A stretch of 64,000 bases of DNA from Emcibacter nanhaiensis (GTDB lineage: Bacteria > Pseudomonadota > Alphaproteobacteria > Sphingomonadales > Emcibacteraceae): positions 124,001-188,000 of the forward strand of contig NZ_VFIY01000018.1 of NCBI RefSeq assembly GCF_006385175.1, read 5' to 3'. The notes under the pieces were generated by a model, which was not told the DNA's origin, ran no database searches, and saw only the letters and a program-made list of their open reading frames with translations. The translations under genes were made by a program, and so were the position numbers. Of this stretch, positions 17,770-27,066 are shown in pieces (position 1 is the first letter of the stretch; each line of letters begins with the position of its first letter).

Positions 17770-18765
17770 TCAGAAAGTGAACTTTGGCAGCTCTGACCCC
17801 AGGGCCCGGACATAGGTTTTCTCATCCACGTTGCCGCCGCTCAGCACGATCGCCACGGTTTTTCCCGTCACGTCAAGCTTGCCGAACAGCACCGCCGCCA
17901 GCGCCACGGCGCCGCCCGGCTCCACCACCAGTTTCAGCTTCTGCCAGGCATATTTCACCGCCGCAAGCGCCTCCTCGTCACTGACCGCCAGAGCGCCGGA
18001 GAGCTTATGCTTCAGGATCGAAAAGGTCAGGTCGCCGGTGGAGGGAGACAACAGGGCGTCACAGGCGGAACCGGAAAACCTCTCATTGGTCTCCCGCTGG
18101 CCACTTTGAAGAGACTTCCTCAGGTCGTCAAATCCCGCCGGCTCGACGCCATAGATTTCAGTCTCGGGCGAAAGCTCCTTTAATACGATGGAGCAGCCGG
18201 ACGCAAGACCGCCGCCGCCGACCGGACAGAGGAAACCGTCAAGACTGGCACCCACCTCCCCGGCCTGCTCAACCAGCTCCAGCGCCACGGTACCCTGTCC
18301 GGCAATGATATGCGGGTCTTCATAAGCCGGTACCACTACGCTGCCCCTGTCCCCGGCGATACGTTCGGCGATTTCCTCCCGGCTTTCCGTCGCCCGGTCA
18401 TAGAGCACCACGTTGGCGCCATAACCCCTGGTATTGGCGATCTTCATCTCCGGCGCATCGGACGGCATGACGATGGTCGCGTCGATACCCAGGATTTTCG
18501 CGGCCGAGGCGACCCCCTGGGCATGGTTCCCGGAAGAAAAAGCGACAACACCCCGCGCCCGCTCGTCTTCAGTGAGTTGCACCAGGCGGTTATAAGCGCC
18601 GCGGAATTTGAAGGCGCCGACCCGCTGCAGGCATTCGGGCTTGATCAGAATACGCGCGTCCAGGTCTTCGTTGAGCAACGGGTTTTCCAGCAACGGCGTT
18701 TTGGTCGCCACCCCGGCAATGCGTCCGGCGGCGGCGACAATATCCCTGAATTGAGGAGCTTCCAT
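17770..18765 (-). CDS. threonine/serine dehydratase-like PLP enzyme (fold type II)
   Basis: A 331-residue PLP enzyme without a C-terminal regulatory (ACT-like) domain, so of the catabolic threonine ammonia-lyase, serine racemase or hydroxyaspartate ammonia-lyase kind. The PLP lysine is K53 in 'AFKFRGAYN'; 'SSGNHAQGVA' binds the substrate carboxylate; 'PVGGGGLASG' binds the PLP phosphate; and 'VVEPGGAVALAA' and 'LSGGNVD' close the site. Its start lies 12 bases after the stop of the metalloprotease gene on the same strand, so the two may be co-transcribed. Which amino acid is used cannot be resolved here. Confidence 0.9.
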   Translation of the reverse strand: MEAPQFRDIVAAAGRIAGVATKTPLLENPLLNEDLDARILIKPECLQRVGAFKFRGAYNRLVQLTEDERARGVVAFSSGNHAQGVASAAKILGIDATIVMPSDAPEMKIANTRGYGANVVLYDRATESREEIAERIAGDRGSVVVPAYEDPHIIAGQGTVALELVEQAGEVGASLDGFLCPVGGGGLASGCSIVLKELSPETEIYGVEPAGFDDLRKSLQSGQRETNERFSGSACDALLSPSTGDLTFSILKHKLSGALAVSDEEALAAVKYAWQKLKLVVEPGGAVALAAVLFGKLDVTGKTVAIVLSGGNVDEKTYVRALGSELPKFTF

Positions 18766-18777
18766 TTCTCCCGCTCC

Positions 18778-21195
18778 TTAAATCGGCGAGCCCGGCGGCA
18801 TGGCGGCCGGGGCTTCTGAGACAGGATCAAAACTGCCATCCATGAAGGCGCGGATGCGGGCGGCTTCAAAGGCATAATGGGCCTTGAAACCCGGATGCCG
18901 CGACAGTTTGCGGGCAGAATTTTCCATCCAGTCCGCCAATTCCGTGAGCTTGAGCAAGGCCATGGCGCGCACAGACTCGGCGGCGTTCTTATCGGCCGCC
19001 AGCTTCATCATCTGCAGGATCAGCACATGACCGACCCGGCGCTGCATGGCCCCGGCCATTTTCTCCTGCCGCTCCGCCCGGACGGTGCTGTCGGCGATAT
19101 AGTCGAAATAGCCGGCCAGGTTAAACAGGCCCTGGCCGCGCTGGTGGAACTGTTCCAGCCGCGCCAGCCGGGCCGGGTCCAGCAGGATCGTGAAGACATG
19201 ACCGGCCGTGGCTTCGCCGACGGTCAGCGCATCCAGCTGGCCCAGGGTATGGCGCGGAAAGCTCTCCCGCGTCAGATCGTAGCCATAGGCCTTGGGCGGG
19301 ATCAGCTTGAGGATATTTTCCGGCAGCACCAGCTCTTCCGGCGTCACCGCCGCGAGGATCTGGTCAAGCGCCTCGCGCTGCTGTTCCGGCGGCACGATCC
19401 GGTAGGGAACCTCTTCCTCGCCGCGCAGGCTGTAGTCATAGACCAGGCCGCCGACATATTTTCCGGCCGCTTCCAGCTGGTAGCGGGTCAGGTAATAAAG
19501 CGGCACCAGCACTTCCTCCAGCGAGCTGTAGGGTTCGCCGACCGGAATATTCTTTTCGGAGAAGTTCCCAAGGGCAATGCTACGCACGTCCCTGAGGTGC
19601 GCGAGTTCATCAATGGAATTGGCGCCATTGTCCCACAGGCTGGAGCCGGCGTTGAAATCGCGCAGGCTGCGCGCATCCTGGTCGGTGACGAACCGCAGCC
19701 CTTCCTGCGCCCGCTCAGCGAGGATCGCCCTGAGCCCGGCTTTCTCTTCCTCGGGGCTGGCAAACTGGCTGTAGCCGTATTTGACCACCAGCTTGTCCCA
19801 TTCGCCGATGTCGGTGTCATAGGCGTCGCTGAGGTCGAGCTTGCCGTCAGCGGTGATCTTGATCAGCGGATGGGGATAATCCATCACAGAAGGCCGGCCC
19901 GACAGGCTGGCGGCAAAGTTATGGGCAATGCCGAGGGTATGGCCCACCTCATGGGCGGCGAGCTGGCGGATCCGGGCCAGCGCCATTTCCTTCTGCGCTT
20001 TGATGGTGCTGTCGGCGTCTGCATAAGGGGCGGTCAGCGCCGTGGCGATCAGGATATCCTGGCGCACCCGGAGCGAGCCGAGGGTGACATGGCCCTTGAT
20101 AATCTCGCCGGTGCGGGGATCAATCACGCCCCAGCCATAGGACCAGCCACGGGTGGCGCGGTGGGTCCAGTTGATGATGTTGTAGCGCACGTCCATGGGA
20201 TCGGCATCCTCGGGCAGGATTTCGACCCGGAAGGCATTGGAGAAACCGGCCGCCTCAAAGGCCTGGGCCCACCAGGAGGCGCCTTCGATCAGGGCGCTGC
20301 GGATCGGCTCCGGCGTGCCCGCATCCAGGTAATAGACGATCGGTTCGACCGGATCGCTGACCGCCTGCTCCGGATGTTTCTTGACCAGCCGGTGGCGCGG
20401 GATCAGCCGTTTGGTCATATCCTCGCCCAGCGGCGTCGCATAATCCACATAGGTCATGGGGAACATGCCGCTGTTGGGGTGGAACACCCGGGTCTGGTAG
20501 CCGTCATCCGGCAGTTTGACGAAGGAAATATGCTGGCGCACGGTAAACTGTTTACCGTCGGGCGCCACGTCGCGCACATACTGGCCGGGCTCACCGCCCT
20601 TGAAGGTCAGCGTACTTTCAAATTCAGTATTGAGCGGGAAACTCTTGGTGCGCGGCGCATAGAGCGCCGAGCGGCTCGCATCCAGGCTGAAGCCGCCCTG
20701 CTTGGCCCGGGCCACCGCCTCGGCAATGCCGTGCTGGTCAGAGAGCAGGAAATCAGTGAGGTCGATCAGGCCCGCGGTCTTGTCGGTCGCTTCGATCTTG
20801 AAGCCCCACAGCACCGAGCTCGCAAAGGCTTCCTCCACCGCGGTAACCTCGGCCGGATTGTCGGAAGTGGCGCGGAATTTGGTGTTGACCTCCATCAGCA
20901 GGATCTTGTCGCCGGCCCGCACGAATTTCACCAGCCGGGTGTAGCCGAGCTGGCGGCGGTCGAGGCCGATGTCATTGGAACCGAGGCCCTGCGGCAGGCC
21001 GGTCTGGAAGATGAATTCCTCGCCGAGCCGGTCGAGCTTGAGGTAGACCCGGCCCCTGGTCTCATCCAGGTAGAAATCATAAAAGCCCTTTTTCTCGGTC
21101 ATACCCCTGGTGAAATCGCCAAGGCCCGCAGCCTGGAGCTGGAGCGGCAGGAAAAGAACGAAAAGGACGAACAGTGATCTGGTGAGGCTCTTCAT
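18778..21195 (-). CDS. secreted zinc-dependent metalloprotease (DUF5117/DUF5118 type)
   Basis: An 805-residue exported protein. The signal peptide is residues 1-22 ('SLFVLFVLFLPLQLQAAG'). The N-terminal part (about 23-330) corresponds to the DUF5118/DUF5117 region. The metzincin-like zinc motif HEVGHTLGIAH begins at H415 (H415, E416, H419, G422, H425). The C-terminal third is helical and ends in a proline/alanine tail. The family is common in gliding and marine bacteria that feed on protein. The start 'MKSLTRS' gives a complete signal peptide. It lies downstream of two exported amidohydrolases on the same strand, suggesting a peptide-scavenging set. Confidence 0.9.
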   Translation of the reverse strand: MKSLTRSLFVLFVLFLPLQLQAAGLGDFTRGMTEKKGFYDFYLDETRGRVYLKLDRLGEEFIFQTGLPQGLGSNDIGLDRRQLGYTRLVKFVRAGDKILLMEVNTKFRATSDNPAEVTAVEEAFASSVLWGFKIEATDKTAGLIDLTDFLLSDQHGIAEAVARAKQGGFSLDASRSALYAPRTKSFPLNTEFESTLTFKGGEPGQYVRDVAPDGKQFTVRQHISFVKLPDDGYQTRVFHPNSGMFPMTYVDYATPLGEDMTKRLIPRHRLVKKHPEQAVSDPVEPIVYYLDAGTPEPIRSALIEGASWWAQAFEAAGFSNAFRVEILPEDADPMDVRYNIINWTHRATRGWSYGWGVIDPRTGEIIKGHVTLGSLRVRQDILIATALTAPYADADSTIKAQKEMALARIRQLAAHEVGHTLGIAHNFAASLSGRPSVMDYPHPLIKITADGKLDLSDAYDTDIGEWDKLVVKYGYSQFASPEEEKAGLRAILAERAQEGLRFVTDQDARSLRDFNAGSSLWDNGANSIDELAHLRDVRSIALGNFSEKNIPVGEPYSSLEEVLVPLYYLTRYQLEAAGKYVGGLVYDYSLRGEEEVPYRIVPPEQQREALDQILAAVTPEELVLPENILKLIPPKAYGYDLTRESFPRHTLGQLDALTVGEATAGHVFTILLDPARLARLEQFHQRGQGLFNLAGYFDYIADSTVRAERQEKMAGAMQRRVGHVLILQMMKLAADKNAAESVRAMALLKLTELADWMENSARKLSRHPGFKAHYAFEAARIRAFMDGSFDPVSEAPAAMPPGSPI

Positions 21196-21280
21196 GACAA
21201 TATCCCGGAGTTTTATTTTTTATGGCCGAACGGCGGAATGGGGGACGGCCGGGCAGTATTCCACCCGGCCGTGACAAGGT

Positions 21281-22537
21281 TTATTGATAAGCGTGCGGCA
21301 TGTCCGGATCCAGCTTCAGGTAACGGTCGCGAAGCATGGTTTTGCGGGAGACACGCGGATATTCCACGCCCTGGACAAAGATATGGTCCGGATTGGACGT
21401 GACCTCCAGCGGGTCACCGTCCCAGACCACCACGTCGGCGTCCATGCCTTTCTCCAGGCTGCCGTAGCTGTCATCAATGCCGTAGATTTTCGCCGGATTG
21501 ACGGTGATGGCCCTGAGCGCGCCGTCATAGCTGAGGCCGTGCGCCACCGCGAGACCGGCCCACTGGCTGATCAGATAGGCCCGGTGCGCCTCGCCGAGGC
21601 TGGAAATGGCAAAGGTCACCCCGGCCTGTTCCAGCCGGGCCGCATTGTGCAGTGTCGAGCCGAGGCTGGTGAACTTGTAGGGCAGGTCGGCCTGGGCGTC
21701 GATCACCACCGGCATGTCGGCCGCAGCCAGTTCGTCCGCCACCTTCCAGGCCTCGGGCACGCCGATCAGGAACAGATCCAGGTCATATTCCTCCTTGAGC
21801 GCGATGGCCTGCAGGATGTCCGCCTTGCGCTGCAGTTCCAGGCCCAGCTTGCGGTCGCCGCGGATCACCGGGATCAGGGCGTCCATATCCTCATAGGACA
21901 GCAGGAACTGGTTGCGGCCCTTGCCGTTGAGGATGTCGGAACGGTCCTTGGCATAGGCCTTGACCTGGTCGAGGATGATGCGCAGCCGGGTCCAGGCCAC
22001 CGAGGCATTGCCGCCGTCACTGAGCGAGGCGATGATCGGCCCCTTCTTCACATCGGGCGTGCCGGACAGCGACAGCACGGCGCTGCCGCCGGAGAAGAGA
22101 TGGCCGGAACCGCTCGGCACCGCCACGGTGCGGGTCAGCCCCTCGTTGCGATGGTTGGCCACTTCCACGGTGTCGGGATTGATGCCGTAGCGCACGTCAA
22201 AGGCCGCCGAGAACGGCGCATCCTTGGCGCTGTGGTTGTTGGAGTCCTTGGTCAGCGAAATCTCGCTGAGGCCGATCAGAGTCGCGCTTTCCATGAAGCC
22301 CGGTGCGACCACTTTGCCGCTGGCGTCAATCACACGGGCGCCGTCGGGAACCTTCACCTCCGCGCCCACCTGTTTGATCTTGCCGTCCTCGATCAGCACG
22401 GTGCCATTTTCAATGGTCCCGCTTTTACCCATGGTCAGCAGCTTGCCGCCGGTGATGGCGACGGTTTCCGCCCCGGCCGCAAACGGCAGCAGGGAAAGCG
22501 AAAGGGCGACTGCAGTTGTTTTCAGAAGCTGTCTCAT
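21281..22537 (-). CDS. exported amidohydrolase-family protein lacking metal ligands (probable pseudoenzyme)
   Basis: A 418-residue amidohydrolase-fold protein with a signal peptide (residues 1-23, ending 'AAGAETVA'). The beta-sandwich start 'ITGGKLLTMGKSGTIENGTVLIEDGKI' and the end 'MDADVVVWDGDPLE' are typical of the family. The catalytic pattern is missing. Where the family has G-x-IDxHxH there is 'APGFMESATLIGL'; where its partner has HHAVESYK there is 'LIGVPEAWK'; and where the partner has HSDSD there is 'ISSLGEA'. It overlaps the upstream active paralogue by four bases. It may form a hetero-complex with that enzyme or bind ligand without hydrolysis. Confidence 0.82.
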   Translation of the reverse strand: MRQLLKTTAVALSLSLLPFAAGAETVAITGGKLLTMGKSGTIENGTVLIEDGKIKQVGAEVKVPDGARVIDASGKVVAPGFMESATLIGLSEISLTKDSNNHSAKDAPFSAAFDVRYGINPDTVEVANHRNEGLTRTVAVPSGSGHLFSGGSAVLSLSGTPDVKKGPIIASLSDGGNASVAWTRLRIILDQVKAYAKDRSDILNGKGRNQFLLSYEDMDALIPVIRGDRKLGLELQRKADILQAIALKEEYDLDLFLIGVPEAWKVADELAAADMPVVIDAQADLPYKFTSLGSTLHNAARLEQAGVTFAISSLGEAHRAYLISQWAGLAVAHGLSYDGALRAITVNPAKIYGIDDSYGSLEKGMDADVVVWDGDPLEVTSNPDHIFVQGVEYPRVSRKTMLRDRYLKLDPDMPHAYQ

Positions 22538-23961
22538 TGGTGGTCTCCCTTCCCATTCTGGCCGACTTCAAAGTCGCTCTGCGGAGAGAGCGCCTCGTTG
22601 CCGCGCTCATACATCAGCGCGCCGTCGATATAGACCTGTTCCGCCAGGCTATAGACCGAGAAGGGATTGCCCGACCACAGCACCACATCGGCCATTTTGC
22701 CCGTTTCCAGGGTGCCGGTCTGGTCGGCGATGCCGAGCGCTTCGGCCGCATTCCTGGTCAGCCAGGTAAAGGCTTCCGCTTCGGTGAAATCGATGCCCAC
22801 CTTCCTGCCGTCCGCCCAGGCCTTGGCCGCTTCCTGGTTCAGGCGCTGGATTTCAACATCGGAGTCCGAATGGACGATGGCGCAGGCGCCGGCCCGGGCC
22901 ACCATGGGAATATTCTCGTTAATGCGGTCATAGGCCTCGAGCTTGAAGCCGCCCCAATCCGCCCACATGGCGGAACAGACGCCCTCTTTGGCCAGGATAT
23001 CGGCGATCTTGTAGCTTTCCACCGCATGATGGAAGGCGGTGATCTTGTAGCCGAATTCATGGGCCATATTGATCATGTCGACCATTTCGTCGGCCCGGTA
23101 GCAATGGTTATGGATCAGGATTTCCCCGTCCAGCACGCCCATCAGCGTATCCAGCTCCAGGTCCTGGGTCGGGGCCGCGGGATCCTCGCCGGCTTCATAG
23201 TCGGCATAATAGTTTTCCCATTTTTCCTTGTAGTCGCGGGCGCGGATCCAGGCCTTGCGGTAGCCGGCCATGTTGGCCATGCGGGTGGCAGGGCCGCCCT
23301 TCTTGCCGTAGACGCGCTTGGGGTTCTCGCCGCAGGCCATTTTCAGGCTGTAGGGCGCGCCGGGGAAGCGCATGCCCTCGCGGGTGCGGGCGGGCACATT
23401 CTTCAGGGTCACGCCGCGGCCGCCGATCAGATTGGCGGAACCGGGCAGGATCTGCAGCGTGGTGATGCCGCCGGCCAGCGCCCGGGCAAAACCGGTATCC
23501 TGCGGCCACACCGAATGCAGCGCCCACACGTCAGCGGTGACCGGCGCGGTCATTTCGTTGCCGTCGGCGGTGGACTGATGATCCGGCGCCGGATAGACGC
23601 CGAGGTGGCTGTGCACGTCGATGATGCCGGGCGTCACCCATTTACCGGTGCCGTCCACCACTTTGGCCCCCTCGGGGATGGCGATGTCGGTACCGACGGC
23701 GACGATCTTGCCCCCACTCATGATCACGGTACCGCCGTCAATCTGGTTGCCGTTGCCGTCCAGGATCGTCGCGCCGGTGATGGCGGTGAGCTGGGACGGG
23801 AACGGTGTGTAGGTGCTCGGGTACGGATCCTTGATCAGATGGACCAGCGGCGCCCGCTCTTTTTTCTCGCCGTTTTCCTTTTCCTGGGCATGAGCCATCG
23901 CGCCTGTCAAACTGAAACAGGCGACGCCCAGCCAGGCCACGGCCTTGCTCATTCTCTGCAT
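22534..23961 (-). CDS. exported metal-dependent amidohydrolase
   Basis: A 475-residue amidohydrolase with a signal peptide (cleavage near 'AMAHAQEKE'). The metal-binding HxH is H117-S-H119 in 'IIDVHSHLGVYP'; further ligands are seen in 'HNHCYRADE', 'TAFHHAVESYK' and the aspartate of 'HSDSDVE'. The C-terminal 'GTLETGKMADVVLWSGNPF' closes the beta-sandwich. Related exported enzymes include imidazolonepropionase-like and Xaa-Pro dipeptidase-like amidohydrolases. A GGGGAT site six bases before the start supports 23961. First gene of the two-gene amidohydrolase unit; substrate unknown, but a cyclic amide or dipeptide is likely from family knowledge. Confidence 0.9.
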   Translation of the reverse strand: MQRMSKAVAWLGVACFSLTGAMAHAQEKENGEKKERAPLVHLIKDPYPSTYTPFPSQLTAITGATILDGNGNQIDGGTVIMSGGKIVAVGTDIAIPEGAKVVDGTGKWVTPGIIDVHSHLGVYPAPDHQSTADGNEMTAPVTADVWALHSVWPQDTGFARALAGGITTLQILPGSANLIGGRGVTLKNVPARTREGMRFPGAPYSLKMACGENPKRVYGKKGGPATRMANMAGYRKAWIRARDYKEKWENYYADYEAGEDPAAPTQDLELDTLMGVLDGEILIHNHCYRADEMVDMINMAHEFGYKITAFHHAVESYKIADILAKEGVCSAMWADWGGFKLEAYDRINENIPMVARAGACAIVHSDSDVEIQRLNQEAAKAWADGRKVGIDFTEAEAFTWLTRNAAEALGIADQTGTLETGKMADVVLWSGNPFSVYSLAEQVYIDGALMYERGNEALSPQSDFEVGQNGKGDHQ

Positions 23962-24137
23962 TGAATATCCCCGTAGGTTTAGAGGTTATTGTTATTACGT
24001 CCTGAGGGCGGTCCACACCCGCCCGACAAGGAGCCTAACAAATTATACAATCCGGGGGAATAGGGATTTGGAACGATGTGATTGGAAAATCTCCCATAAC
24101 ATGTGTAAACTTGAATTTGGATAGTCGATCACAGATA

Positions 24138-24166
24138 TTGAAGAAAAATAAAATAAGCTTTATATA
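24138..24166 (+). promoter_or_regulatory. candidate sigma70 promoter of the sce7726-like gene
   Basis: TTGAAG at 24138-24143 and TATATA at 24161-24166 are separated by 17 bases, about 30 bases upstream of the start codon at 24196. The surrounding sequence is strongly AT-rich. Confidence 0.55.
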
Positions 24167-24195
24167 TCCGTCAAAATGGCTTTGTAGGGTCCAAA

Positions 24196-25002
24196 ATGCA
24201 AAAAAACACAAAAAGCGAGAACGAACTTAAAGCTCTCATTTTAAATCATCTCGTGGATAAAAGGCATATCCCTAACCATACAATTCTTGCATCAGAAATG
24301 CCTATTAATAGGTTAAAAACACGCGCCGACCTTGCAATACTTTCAAATGATTTTATCGGGATAGAGATAAAAAGTGAAGGAGACAAGCTTAGTCGGCTCG
24401 AAAAACAGATTGAATCTTACAAAACAGTTTTTGACAAAATTATTGTTTTTGCTCACGAGAAACATTTACAGGGAATTAGAAAAATATTGAGCAAGAATAT
24501 TGGCATATTAGTTACTGATGGATATTCTGTAAAACATATTCGAGCCCCCAAACAGATACGCCCACCGCTTAAAAGCTTGTATTTAAAAAACATGAAAAAT
24601 CAAAATATTAAGCGGCTCATCAGAAATAATGGGTTGGCAAATAAAAAATCACGAGAATTTTCTCTAGCAGAGAAACTGAAACTCCAAGACATCATTGGCA
24701 GCAATAGAAAATATCTAAGAGAAGAGTACAAAGAGTTCTCAGACTGCTTTTGGAAATCTGTAAACAAAGCTATCACCCCTGAGGACATCCAGTATCTCAG
24801 TCCAAGATATTATCGTAGACAAAAAACAGAAAATCATCGTGAAAGCGAAGCTAGTTTCTGGGTGGAGTGGCGAAAGCAATTCAGCCTTAATATTGATGAC
24901 TTGTTCTATAATCATTGCAATCAACAACTTAAAACAAACAAAACCAACCCGTTTGGACCTATACCTCAATCGGTACAGAAGCTGATTTCTGTTGCTGATT
25001 AA
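24196..25002 (+). CDS. sce7726-like protein with PD-(D/E)XK nuclease-like N-terminus
   Basis: A 268-residue, lysine-rich protein. The N-terminal ~100 residues resemble the sce7726 family: 'RADLAILSNDFIGIEIKSEGDKLSRLEKQIESYKTVFD'. D45 followed by E57-x-K59, with E10 upstream, fits the D-(E/Q)xK catalytic pattern of PD-(D/E)XK nucleases. The C-terminal ~150 residues are helical and basic, and I do not recognise them. No membrane segment. From memory, sce7726 proteins are often encoded next to Beta-family (sce7725-like) proteins, as here, although the two are convergent with an 11-base gap. Base composition (roughly 36-38% GC) is far below the flanking genes, which indicates horizontal acquisition. 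A defence or mobile-element function is inference. Confidence 0.75.
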   Translation: MQKNTKSENELKALILNHLVDKRHIPNHTILASEMPINRLKTRADLAILSNDFIGIEIKSEGDKLSRLEKQIESYKTVFDKIIVFAHEKHLQGIRKILSKNIGILVTDGYSVKHIRAPKQIRPPLKSLYLKNMKNQNIKRLIRNNGLANKKSREFSLAEKLKLQDIIGSNRKYLREEYKEFSDCFWKSVNKAITPEDIQYLSPRYYRRQKTENHRESEASFWVEWRKQFSLNIDDLFYNHCNQQLKTNKTNPFGPIPQSVQKLISVAD

Positions 25003-25012
25003 ATATTTTTAT

Positions 25013-26110
25013 TCAATCAATAAAGTCATCATCTGTGTCTAAGAGAACCCCACGTTCTCTTCCATAAGAATTTTGCCTATGTAAATGAAGGTTTATCCTT
25101 ACTGCTGTGGCTTTCGCTGGGCTGTCAATACACCCCGGTTTTTGTTCCGTAGTCTTTTCAATCATTTGCGTCCCCCAAATACGAACTTCCGGATCCCAAA
25201 ATGCTGTCGCTGTTAATGCTTGCGCGGCTTTTTTATAGGCAATATTCCGCATTGCCTTGTCGTAATCATAGTCACCTGTCGCTTCATATTCTTTGCGAAA
25301 GAACTTCCATGTCCTCTCCAATGGGTAATCCACTCTTGGTGCAGGTGTACCTCCCCCACCTCGAAGTGGTATCGCCCTTGCACTTCCTCTATCCCCATAT
25401 ATCAAATTCAGATCACCCAGCTCACCTGACACAAGCGAGAAAAATTCTCTTTCATAAATATCCTGTTCAGTGATTGCTGTGAAACTGTCCGGAAAACTAG
25501 ATGCAGACACTACAAAATGAGCCGATGGAGCTATTTCTGCACAAGCGTTCACATATGATATTGCGACAGAAGCGCGGGCTAATAACTCCCTGCTAGCTTG
25601 CTCAAAATCAAATATGACAAGTAGAGTGTCAACAGCGGTTAATTCCGCAACCATATTAAGAATATCTGTTGCCCCGACCATATTTTCTTCGGTAAACCGC
25701 AATGCAAGTCCTCTGTCCAAAGAACTTAAACGAGTCACTTGCACACGCAGCTGAGCTAGATCTCGGATCTGCAAAATCGGTATCATATATTGATTGTTTT
25801 CGATGTAATTGCACCAATGTTCATAACCGTTTACTGAATTTTGGAGAGCCCGAATCTCTGCAAAAACTTCGCGGTCACCAGTCAATGGATAGCGATCATT
25901 TATATCGATAAGAACAGGTCTATTCTCATATGCTTGGGCAATTCGATCCGTTGCTTTATCGAGAGTCTGGGATGACGTCCATGGTTGCAGCAATATTAGA
26001 GGCAGAAGGTCGTCCTTAACATGCTCGGGCAACTCTTCCAACGCCCGCATTTCAGAGGGTCTAAGTGCCAAAGTTGGACAATACCCAACTTGTTTAAATG
26101 CTCTTATCAA
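25013..26110 (-). CDS. Beta-family protein (PF14350-like), island gene
   Basis: A 365-residue soluble protein that resembles the 'beta protein' family known from phage and genomic islands. It starts with 'YCPTLALRPSEMRALEELPEHVKDDLLPLILLQPW', followed by a TIM-like alternation of strands and helices ('PVLIDINDRY', 'MIPILQIRD', 'TLLVIFDFEQ', 'HFVVSASSFPDSF', 'LIYGDRGSARAIPLRGGGG'). No catalytic motif is recognisable. It is the third gene of a leftward unit: membrane protein, ImmA/IrrE peptidase, this gene (gap to ImmA 18 bases). Moderately AT-rich compared with the host genes. Confidence 0.75.
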   Translation of the reverse strand: MIRAFKQVGYCPTLALRPSEMRALEELPEHVKDDLLPLILLQPWTSSQTLDKATDRIAQAYENRPVLIDINDRYPLTGDREVFAEIRALQNSVNGYEHWCNYIENNQYMIPILQIRDLAQLRVQVTRLSSLDRGLALRFTEENMVGATDILNMVAELTAVDTLLVIFDFEQASRELLARASVAISYVNACAEIAPSAHFVVSASSFPDSFTAITEQDIYEREFFSLVSGELGDLNLIYGDRGSARAIPLRGGGGTPAPRVDYPLERTWKFFRKEYEATGDYDYDKAMRNIAYKKAAQALTATAFWDPEVRIWGTQMIEKTTEQKPGCIDSPAKATAVRINLHLHRQNSYGRERGVLLDTDDDFID

Positions 26111-26128
26111 CGTTATTCCCCAATATAT

Positions 26129-26608
26129 TCAAGTAGAAAACCCCAACCTAATTCTCATAGCTACTTGGGAAACGTTAAATATCTCGGACAGAACAGTCAC
26201 TTTCTCTTCATCTGAAAGCGATTTTATCTTTTCGAGTTCAACTTTGATACTTTCCCACGGCATGACAATTGCTGCGGCCAGCCGATTAGCTTCTGCTTCT
26301 ACTTTATTTGATTGACTTGATCTGTATAAGATATCATCACTAATTCCGTCTCCAATCAAATCCTCGTGTAGCAAATAATGTGCTATCTCATGAGCCACCG
26401 TGAACCGTTGCCGCGTCTTCGGTTCATGTCTATTTACCTTAATAATAAATGACCCTCTGTTAGACGGATCAGGACGAATCTCACCAGAGATGTTAGCGTG
26501 CAACGAAGACGACTTAACAGAAAGGCCGAGCTCTTTTGCCAATGCTCCCACGGCCACAGGCGTCATTGCAGTATATTTTTCTACGATTTTACTTTGTTCA
26601 GGAGTCAT
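26129..26608 (-). CDS. ImmA/IrrE family metallo-endopeptidase
   Basis: A 159-residue zinc peptidase. H73-E74-I-A-H77 ('VAHEIAHYLLH') is the catalytic motif and 'KVEAEANRLAAAIVMPWE' supplies the third ligand and the family's conserved helix. In characterised systems such peptidases cleave a partner HTH repressor (ImmA/ImmR of ICEBs1, IrrE/DdrO of Deinococcus). No HTH repressor gene adjoins it here. It lies between a small membrane protein (gap 30 bases) and the Beta-family gene (gap 18 bases), so all three are probably on one transcript. Confidence 0.9.
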   Translation of the reverse strand: MTPEQSKIVEKYTAMTPVAVGALAKELGLSVKSSSLHANISGEIRPDPSNRGSFIIKVNRHEPKTRQRFTVAHEIAHYLLHEDLIGDGISDDILYRSSQSNKVEAEANRLAAAIVMPWESIKVELEKIKSLSDEEKVTVLSEIFNVSQVAMRIRLGFST

Positions 26609-26638
26609 ATCATTCTCTTAGACGCCCACACTTCTTGG

Positions 26639-27028
26639 TTATGGTTCACCGTATTCATCTTCTTCATTTACATCTGGTCCAAACCCATTTTCTCTCAGTG
26701 GGGCCATCGATTCATCAATTTTACTTTGAATCAACGACTGAATTAACCCATCACTATTCAATATTTCTTTTCGAACGTGGTCCACGGAAGCTTTTTCCGC
26801 ACTTCTCATAATTTGATCTCTACCAACAAAGGCCAATAGGGCTACTCCAATCCCAAGTACAGTAACCATTAGCCCGGCAGCAGCCAACATTATCATTGCT
26901 ATATCAGCAAGAGACACTTCTGTACTCCCAAGGCTTCCAGGCGTTACTTCTAGCTTTGCAAATACGGATATAATAATCATATTTCCTAGTAAAATTCCGC
27001 ATAACAAAGAAGCAAACCACGTTTTCAT
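26639..27028 (-). CDS. small membrane protein with two transmembrane segments
   Basis: A 129-residue protein with two hydrophobic segments (about residues 5-24 and 43-68). They are separated by a short loop and followed by a charged C-terminal domain of ~55 residues ('RDQIMRSAEKASVDHVRKEILN...') ending in an acidic tail. No family is recognised. Being first in the leftward unit with the ImmA/IrrE peptidase and Beta-family genes, it may anchor the system at the inner membrane; this is inference from gene order. Confidence 0.65.
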   Translation of the reverse strand: MKTWFASLLCGILLGNMIIISVFAKLEVTPGSLGSTEVSLADIAMIMLAAAGLMVTVLGIGVALLAFVGRDQIMRSAEKASVDHVRKEILNSDGLIQSLIQSKIDESMAPLRENGFGPDVNEEDEYGEP

Positions 27029-27066
27029 TTTCCCAAACCGGATATGTTTAGCTCAACACTCTTTTA

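Noticed and set aside
18877-21177. A 766-codon open frame antisense to the metalloprotease
   Set aside because: The sense strand carries the zinc motif and signal peptide; the antisense protein is compositionally odd and matches nothing.
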